Positions 56,884-64,000 of a DNA stretch of 64,000 nt are shown in pieces. The notes beneath the pieces are model-generated. The model saw only the letters and a program-made list of their open reading frames with translations, did not search any database and was not told the origin of the DNA. Position 1 is the first letter of the stretch. Every line of letters begins with the position of its first letter. Made by a program: the position numbers and the translations under genes. The stretch comes from Streptomyces radicis (GTDB taxonomy: Bacteria > Actinomycetota > Actinomycetes > Streptomycetales > Streptomycetaceae), in the NCBI RefSeq assembly GCF_003626575.1, contig NZ_RBDY01000002.1:124001-188000 (forward strand), given 5' to 3'.

Positions 56884-57564
56884 ATGCCTCTGGTCACCGC
56901 ACGTCCCGCACCGCCGCGGCCGCCGCTGCTGGCCGCCGTGGCCGCCGTCCTGTTCGTCGCGCTCGTCGTCGTGGCCGTCCCCGGTGGGGGCGGCCCGCTC
57001 GGCGTCGACCTGGCCGTGCGGAACTGGATGGTGGACCACCGCACGGCGGGCCTGATCGACGCCTTCCAGGTCATCTCGGACAGCGGCAGCCGAGGCGTTC
57101 CCCATGTCATGGCCGCCGTCGCGGGCGCGCTCACCGCGCCCCGGCGCTGGTACGTCGGCGCCGCGGTGGGCCTCGGGGCGCTGATCGGCGCGCAGCTGAT
57201 CCGGTTCGCGCTGGTCAACGCGTTCGACCGGCCGAGGCCCCCGGTCGGCGACTGGACCACGCACGTCAACAACCCCGCGCTGCCCTCGGGTCACGCGACC
57301 ACGTCGGCGCTCGCCGCCATCGGCCTGGCCGCGGCGCTGCTGCCGTACTGCCACCGTGCGGCGACCCGGGCGCTCGCCGTGGCGGTGCCCGCCGCGTGGG
57401 CGCTCGCCGTCGCCGTCAGCCGCCTCGTGCTCGGCGTGCACTGGGCCAGCGACCTGGTGGCGGGCTGGCTGCTCGCCACCGCGCTCTCGGCCCTCGCGCT
57501 CCCGCCGCTCGCGCGCCTGCTGCGCGCGGTGAACGCCGCCCCTACGCCGCGCGGCGGCCCATGA
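56884..57564 (+). CDS. PAP2-family membrane phosphatase
   Basis: 226 aa with about six helices. Phosphatase motifs: DRPRPP (motif 1 end), PSGHATTS with His137 (motif 2), SRLVLGVHWASD with Arg180 and His186 (motif 3). The lysine expected seven residues before the motif 1 Arg is not there (Ala or Val), so motif 1 is imperfect, though Arg107 is near. Likely substrate is a lipid phosphate or undecaprenyl pyrophosphate at the outer face. The 3' end overlaps the convergent TerD-like gene by 23 bp. Confidence 0.88.
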   Translation: MPLVTARPAPPRPPLLAAVAAVLFVALVVVAVPGGGGPLGVDLAVRNWMVDHRTAGLIDAFQVISDSGSRGVPHVMAAVAGALTAPRRWYVGAAVGLGALIGAQLIRFALVNAFDRPRPPVGDWTTHVNNPALPSGHATTSALAAIGLAAALLPYCHRAATRALAVAVPAAWALAVAVSRLVLGVHWASDLVAGWLLATALSALALPPLARLLRAVNAAPTPRGGP

Positions 57565-58075
57565 CCCGGGCGAACTCCTCGGGGTCGGCGTCGAATCCCC
57601 GCACCGAAGCGGCGAACGTCCAGGGACCCGCGCCGTCCCGCGTGAACTCACCCACCGTGGCCGAGAGCGACCCGGCCACCTCGCCGAGCTCCCGCTCGGG
57701 CACGAGCTCGTCGTAGCCCTGGGCGACGCGCACCCTGGGGTTGCCCGCCTGGCCCAGCGTCCTGGTCCCGCCCGGCTGCTGCACCGCCACGCCGACGACG
57801 ACGCGGACGTAGTCGGACGACATCCGGTCGAACTCGAACGCCATCACCTCGTCGTACCCGAAGCCCTGCCCGGTTCTGCTCTCGCGCTTGACCGTGACCG
57901 TGCCGTCGGGGGAGCGGCGTCCTGGGTGCACGACGTAGACGGGGGCGCCGAACGGGTCACCCTTCCCGAACACGCCCGCGATGATGTCCACGTCCCTCGA
58001 CGGCTCGCCGGCCGGGCTCGGATCCCACTTGACCATCACCTCGGCCCTGGTGATTCCCCTGCTGGCACCGCTCAC
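57542..58075 (-). CDS. TerD-family protein
   Basis: 177 aa from GTG 58075 with GGGAGG 7 nt upstream. TerD-like calcium-binding beta-sandwich features: AEVMVKWDPSPAGEPSRDVDIIAGVF, DPFGAPVYVVHPGRRSPDG, YDEVMAFEFDRMSSDYVRVVVGVAV and NPRVRVAQGYDELVPERELGEVAGSLSATVGEFTRDGAGPWTFAASVRGF. This family is tied to tellurite/stress and calcium signalling in streptomycetes. Single gene here, not a full ter cluster. Confidence 0.88.
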   Translation of the reverse strand: MSGASRGITRAEVMVKWDPSPAGEPSRDVDIIAGVFGKGDPFGAPVYVVHPGRRSPDGTVTVKRESRTGQGFGYDEVMAFEFDRMSSDYVRVVVGVAVQQPGGTRTLGQAGNPRVRVAQGYDELVPERELGEVAGSLSATVGEFTRDGAGPWTFAASVRGFDADPEEFARVMGRRAA

Positions 58076-58199
58076 CGCGTGTCCTCCCAACGTCCCGACT
58101 GCTCAAGGTCCTTGCCCATGGTGTCACGCCGCCGATGGGGGGAAGCAGCGGAACAGGACAGCGGCACCCAGGGGTGCCGCACGACTCCCAGGGGGGACC

Positions 58200-58946
58200 A
58201 TGAGCGACCACCGACCGCCGCCACCACCGCCGTTCCCGCCGCCCGCGTCCGCGCCCCCCACGCCCCCCACGGCCCCCGCGGCCCGGCGCGGCAGGACGCC
58301 GCTCGTCGTGGCGGCGGCCGTCGTCGCGCTCGCGGTGGTCGGCGGCGCATCGGCCCTGCTGCTGGGCGACGACGCGGACGAGACGACGACGGGCGAGCAC
58401 CACCGTTTCGAACTGCCGCGGCTCACCGGGGACTTCGAGCTGTACGAGTCCGAGGAGATGCCCGATGACATCGCCGGGCCCGGCGGGGCCCAGGAGGGCA
58501 TCACGGCCGAGGGCGGGTCCCAGGGGCGTTACTCCACCGTCCCGCACGACGCGGGCGATGACGGCATGGAGATGGGGCTCATCGGGGTGTGGGGCGAGGT
58601 GGCGGATCCCGAACGGGCCTCGGACGCGATGTTCGCGATGTTCGGCCGCCTGGTGGGGGACGAGGCGCCGCCCGCGGGGGAGCCGGAGCGCGTGACCCCC
58701 GACGGGCTGCCCGACGAGGTGCTGCTGCGCTGCCAGGTGTTCGACACGCCCGAAGGCGGCACGGACGTCGGCGACGCGGAGCGCGTCCCGGTGTGCGTGT
58801 GGGCCGACGCCAGCACGGTGGGCGTGACGATGTTCGACAGGTTCACCGGTGCCGAGGGCGCTCCGGCGCCGGACCCTGTCACCGTGGCGGAGGCCGCCGC
58901 GTTCACCGTCGAGGCCAGGGACGACGCCCTGATCCCACGCGACTGA
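58200..58946 (+). CDS. Membrane-anchored extracytoplasmic protein, unknown function
   Basis: 248 aa from ATG 58200 with AGGGGGG upstream. A Pro-rich cytoplasmic head (SDHRPPPPPPFPPPASAPPTPPTAP), a single helix (about 37-58, PLVVAAAVVALAVVGGASALLL), then an acidic exterior domain of about 180 residues with two Cys (LLRCQVF, VPVCVWAD) likely paired. The exterior part starts after TTTGEHHRFELPRLTGDFELYE. The layout matches many streptomycete single-pass sensors or lipoprotein-like proteins; no family recognised. Confidence 0.8.
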   Translation: MSDHRPPPPPPFPPPASAPPTPPTAPAARRGRTPLVVAAAVVALAVVGGASALLLGDDADETTTGEHHRFELPRLTGDFELYESEEMPDDIAGPGGAQEGITAEGGSQGRYSTVPHDAGDDGMEMGLIGVWGEVADPERASDAMFAMFGRLVGDEAPPAGEPERVTPDGLPDEVLLRCQVFDTPEGGTDVGDAERVPVCVWADASTVGVTMFDRFTGAEGAPAPDPVTVAEAAAFTVEARDDALIPRD

Positions 58947-58971
58947 CGGCCCCTCGCCCCGGCGGGAGAGG

Positions 58972-59424
58972 TCAACGCCCGCGCTCGGGGCGCCAGACCA
59001 CGATGGCGGACGACTGGCGGACGTCCTGGTACGGCACCAGGTCGCGGCGGTAGGAGGCGTGCACCTGCGCCTCACGCTGCCGCATCGCGAGCGCCGCGCC
59101 CTCGACGGCCTGCTGGAGCTCGACGACCTTGGCCTGGAGCGCGGCGACCTGGGTCTCGAGCTCGATGATCCGCTTGATCCCCGCGAGGTTGATCCCCTCG
59201 TCCTGAGAGAGCTTCTGCACCTGCCGCAGCAGCTGGATGTCGCGCGCGGAGTAACGCCGGCCGCGGCCCGCCGCCCTGTTGGGGCACACGAGGCCGAGCC
59301 GGTCGTACTGCCGGAGTGTCTGCGGGTGCAGCCCGGAGAGCTGCGCCGCTACCGAGATGACGTATACCGGGGTTTCGTCGGTCAGTTCGTAGGGGTTGCT
59401 GCTCTGTCCGTGCCGGCCGTCCAT
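58972..59424 (-). CDS. hspR: HspR heat-shock repressor
   Basis: 150 aa MerR-like regulator. DNA-binding part: TPVYVISVAAQLSGLHPQTLRQYDRLGLVCPNRAAGRGRRYSARDIQLLRQVQKLSQDEGINLAGIKRI, then a coiled coil (LETQVAALQAKVVELQQAV). HspR represses the dnaK operon and clpB through HAIR sites, with DnaK as co-repressor. Last gene of the operon, 4 bp after dnaJ. ATG 59424 with AGGAGAG upstream. Confidence 0.96.
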   Translation of the reverse strand: MDGRHGQSSNPYELTDETPVYVISVAAQLSGLHPQTLRQYDRLGLVCPNRAAGRGRRYSARDIQLLRQVQKLSQDEGINLAGIKRIIELETQVAALQAKVVELQQAVEGAALAMRQREAQVHASYRRDLVPYQDVRQSSAIVVWRPERGR

Positions 59425-59428
59425 CTCG

Positions 59429-60616
59429 TTACTCTCCTCTCGCGGCCTCGAACAGCCCTGTTCGGGGGTCTTCGCCGTCCACCGCGGCGCGGTAGTCCTC
59501 CAGGGCCTTTCTCGCCCTGTCGTCCAGGTCGCGCGGCACGGCCACCTCGATGGTGACGAGCAGGTCACCGCGGGTGCCGTCCTTGCGCACCGCGCCCTTC
59601 CCACGGGCCCGCATCGTGCGCCCACCCGGGGTGCCGGGCGGCAGCTTGAGCGTCACGGGGGGCCCGCCGAGCGTCGGCACCTTGATCTCGCCACCGAGCG
59701 CGGCCTCGGGGAACGTGACCGGCACGGTGATCGTGAGGTTGTCGCCGCGGCGGCCGAAGACGGGGTGGTCGTCGACGTGCACGACGACATACAGGTCACC
59801 GCCTGGACCGCCGCGCTCGCCCGGCGCGCCCTTGCCGCGCAGCCTGATGCGCTGCCCGTCGTCCACCCCCGCGGGGATGCGCACCTGCATCGTGCGCGAG
59901 CTGGTCGCCCGGCCGCTGCCGCGGCAGACCGCGCAGGGGTCCTGGGCGATCAGGCCCCGGCCCTTGCAGTCCACGCAGGGGTCGGTGAGCGAGAAGCCGC
60001 CACCGCCGCCCCTGCTGACCTGCCCGGTGCCGACGCAGGTGGGGCACACGCGGGGTGTGCCGTTCTTGTCGCCGGTGCCCGAGCACGCCTTGCAGGCCGC
60101 GCTCGACGACATCCGCAGCGGCACGGTGGCGCCCGCGACCGCCTCGGTGAAGCTGAGCGTCACCTCGGACTCGATGTCCTGGCCGCGGCGCGGCGCGGTG
60201 CGGGTGCCCGCGCCGCCGCGGTTGAACAGGCCGCCGAAGACGTCCCCGAGCCCGCCGCCGAAGCCACCGGCGGCGCCCGGGCCCGTGGCGGTGCCGGGCC
60301 CGCCCGGCTGGCCGCCGCCGAAGAGGTCGCCCAGGTCGAAGTTGAACTGCCCCGCCCCGCCGGGCCTGAACCCGCCGTTGCCGAACAGCGCCCTCGCCTC
60401 GTCGTACTCCCTGCGCCGCTTGGGGTCGCCGAGCACGTCGTACGCCTCGGAGACGTCCTTGAAACGCTCCTCCGCGCGGGCGTCCCCGGTGTTGGCGTCC
60501 GGGTGGTTCTCCCGGGCGAGCTTCCGGTACGCCTTCTTGATCTCCGCCTCGGTGGCGTCCTTGGGCACGCCGAGGACCTTGTAGAAGTCCTTCTCGATGA
60601 AGTCCTTGGTGCTCAT
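59429..60616 (-). CDS. dnaJ: DnaJ co-chaperone (four zinc motifs)
   Basis: 395 aa. J domain with HPD at 38-40; Gly/Phe-rich segment (LFGNGGFRPGGAGQFNFDLGDLFGGG) extended by PGGPGTATGPGAAGGFGGG; zinc-binding region with four CxxCxGxG motifs (CKACSGTG, CPTCVGTG, CVDCKGRG, CAVCRGSG); C-terminal substrate domain. Start at ATG 60616 with AGGAGGGG upstream. It stimulates DnaK ATPase. Operon order dnaK-grpE-dnaJ-hspR. Confidence 0.96.
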   Translation of the reverse strand: MSTKDFIEKDFYKVLGVPKDATEAEIKKAYRKLARENHPDANTGDARAEERFKDVSEAYDVLGDPKRRREYDEARALFGNGGFRPGGAGQFNFDLGDLFGGGQPGGPGTATGPGAAGGFGGGLGDVFGGLFNRGGAGTRTAPRRGQDIESEVTLSFTEAVAGATVPLRMSSSAACKACSGTGDKNGTPRVCPTCVGTGQVSRGGGGGFSLTDPCVDCKGRGLIAQDPCAVCRGSGRATSSRTMQVRIPAGVDDGQRIRLRGKGAPGERGGPGGDLYVVVHVDDHPVFGRRGDNLTITVPVTFPEAALGGEIKVPTLGGPPVTLKLPPGTPGGRTMRARGKGAVRKDGTRGDLLVTIEVAVPRDLDDRARKALEDYRAAVDGEDPRTGLFEAARGE

Positions 60617-60658
60617 CCCCGGCGCCCCTCCTTCCACGTCGGCCCGGTCACCTCGGCG

Positions 60659-63222
<2,564 letters not shown>

Positions 63223-63230
63223 CTACTTGC

Positions 63231-63251
63231 CTTGAGTGCAATTGGCTCAAG
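63231..63251. promoter_or_regulatory. HAIR operator 1 of the dnaK operon
   Basis: CTTGAGT-N7-GCTCAAG, 24 bp before the dnaK ATG. It overlaps the -10 CAGTCT (63255-63250) of the candidate promoter, so bound HspR would block it directly. Confidence 0.93.
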
Positions 63252-63279
63252 ACTGCCGCAGGTCACCGGCCATCGTCAA
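63250..63279 (-). promoter_or_regulatory. Candidate dnaK promoter
   Basis: TTGACG (63279-63274) and CAGTCT (63255-63250) with 18-bp spacing on the leftward strand. Between the two HAIR sites, matching HspR repression of dnaK in relatives. Confidence 0.6.
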
Positions 63280-63283
63280 ATGT

Positions 63284-63304
63284 CCTGAGCCGACCCGGCT
63301 CAAG
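63284..63304. promoter_or_regulatory. HAIR operator 2 of the dnaK operon
   Basis: CCTGAGC-N7-GCTCAAG, with one mismatch to the consensus left half, just upstream of the -35. A further half-site ACTCAAG lies at 63322-63328. Confidence 0.8.
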
Positions 63305-63331
63305 TCTTGTCCTCCCCGGGCACTCAAGCCG

Positions 63332-63382
63332 GCGGGCTCATGACAGCGGGCTCATGACAGCGGGCTCATGACAGCGGGCTCA
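63332..63382. repeat. 14-bp tandem repeat spanning a stop codon
   Basis: GCGGGCTCATGACA occurs three times in full (63332, 63346, 63360) and a fourth begins at 63374. The leftward phosphatase gene ends within the third copy (TGA at 63368-63366). Adding or losing a 14-bp unit would not affect upstream codons but downstream copies hold further ATG and TGA triplets. Confidence 0.85.
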
Positions 63383-64000
63383 ACGCCAGCAGCGCCACGT
63401 CGTCCTCGATCCGCGCCGCGAACTCGTTGACGTCGTTCCACACGAAGTCCACCAGCCGCGGCGGCGCCTCCCCCTCGTCCGCGCGCTCGGACGACACGCG
63501 GGCGCAGACACGTTCCACCAGCGGGTAGAACGCCCCGTCCGCGTCGCGCGCCTCGGTGACCCCGTCGGTGTAGCCGAGCAGCACGTCGCCCTCATCGAGC
63601 GCCACGACCGTGGGCGCGGGCGGCCCCGGGTGGGCGACGCCACGCCCGAGACCGAGCGGCGTCCCCGCCTCGGGGTGCAGCTCGCTCGCCGCGCCGCCCC
63701 TGACGAGCAGCGGCGGCGGGTGCCCGCAGCTGATCAGCCGGGCCTCGCGCCCGTCCCCCGCGAACTCGACCAGCAGCGCCGTCGCGAAGAGCTCCGACTG
63801 CTCATCCGCGTCGACCACCAGGCGCCGGTCGAGCCGCGCCGCGACCCCGCGCAGCTCCTCCTCGTCGAGCACCGCCTCGCGGAACGCGCCGAGCAGCGCC
63901 GCCACCGCCCCCACCGCGGCGAGTCCGTGCCCCTGCACGTCCGCCACGAGCGCCCGCACCCCGTGCGGCCCCGCCCGCACGTCGAACAGGTCGCCGCCGA
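63366..64000 (-). CDS. PP2C-type SpoIIE/RsbU-like phosphatase, C-terminal part (window edge)
   Basis: The visible 210 residues are the C-terminal part of a SpoIIE-type phosphatase; the gene continues past 64000. Metal-site motifs: GGDLFDVR (Asp ligand) at the edge, DVQGHGLAAVG, the late GYTDGVTEARDADG and FAARIEDDVALLALSP. FATALLVEFAGDGREARLISCGHPPPLLV is the central strand pair. Such enzymes dephosphorylate anti-sigma-factor antagonists. N-terminal sensor domains, if any, lie outside the window. Confidence 0.9.
   Translation of the reverse strand, partial: GGDLFDVRAGPHGVRALVADVQGHGLAAVGAVAALLGAFREAVLDEEELRGVAARLDRRLVVDADEQSELFATALLVEFAGDGREARLISCGHPPPLLVRGGAASELHPEAGTPLGLGRGVAHPGPPAPTVVALDEGDVLLGYTDGVTEARDADGAFYPLVERVCARVSSERADEGEAPPRLVDFVWNDVNEFAARIEDDVALLALSPLS

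Overview
The window is high-GC actinobacterial chromosome and looks like Streptomyces or a close relative. Evidence: GTG/TTG starts, many ATGA/GTGA start-stop overlaps, an Lsr2 paralogue, PASTA-less Hanks-type kinases, SARP regulators, XRE-DUF5753/DUF6879 pairs, HspR/HAIR heat-shock control and a 14-bp parS site. Most of it is core, origin-proximal chromosome, with a few accessory insertions.

Layout. (1) 1-12.4 kb: purine block read leftward (purL 5' end, purQ, purS; later purC and purD). Inside it are an Lsr2 paralogue, two tRNA-Gly genes, and an ABC-2 exporter with a DesK/DesR-like two-component system. Between purC and purD lie a DMFase-like protein and a degenerate M48-like membrane protein. 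(2) 12.5-19.7 kb: a GntR/FadR regulator, then three tandem paralogous Ser/Thr kinases with near-identical catalytic halves but different membrane or extracytoplasmic C-termini. (3) 19.7-22.8 kb: small-gene accessory islet. Four short leftward genes (three with CxxC pairs) and a DUF5753 remnant stand opposite a rightward three-gene unit (90-aa protein, DUF6879, XRE-DUF5753). (4) 23-38.6 kb: purA, a DAG-kinase-like protein, a GbsR/MarR regulator divergent from a polyketide-type ABC exporter, a class F sortase with a surface protein, a kynurenine operon (dioxygenase, kynureninase, formamidase), fba, parS, pyrE, aldose epimerase, an SRPBCC protein, a truncated polyamine aminopropyltransferase and DUF2617. 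(5) 38.9-49.6 kb: a complete oligopeptide ABC importer next to a divergent pair of SARP/AfsR regulators. (6) 49.7-64 kb: thiamine-binding protein, YbjN, clpB, a secreted protease, a secreted amidase, PAP2, TerD, a membrane-anchored protein, the hspR-dnaJ-grpE-dnaK operon (written here in window order; transcribed dnaK first) and the end of a SpoIIE-type phosphatase.

How parts fit: HspR, encoded last in the dnaK operon, should repress both that operon and clpB through HAIR sites visible upstream of each. The GbsR-like repressor probably controls the adjacent exporter through a perfect 8-2-8 operator lying on a leaderless promoter. The peptide importer has two strong hairpins between the binding-protein gene and the permeases, which should raise binding-protein output over the rest. 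From memory of S. coelicolor gene order, the two halves of this window flank oriC on opposite sides, so the kinase/XRE islet may sit on an origin-spanning inversion breakpoint. Best candidates for something undescribed: the kinase trio with its new two-module extracytoplasmic domain, the divergent DUF6879/XRE/zinc-ribbon islet, and the peptide importer plus SARP pair.
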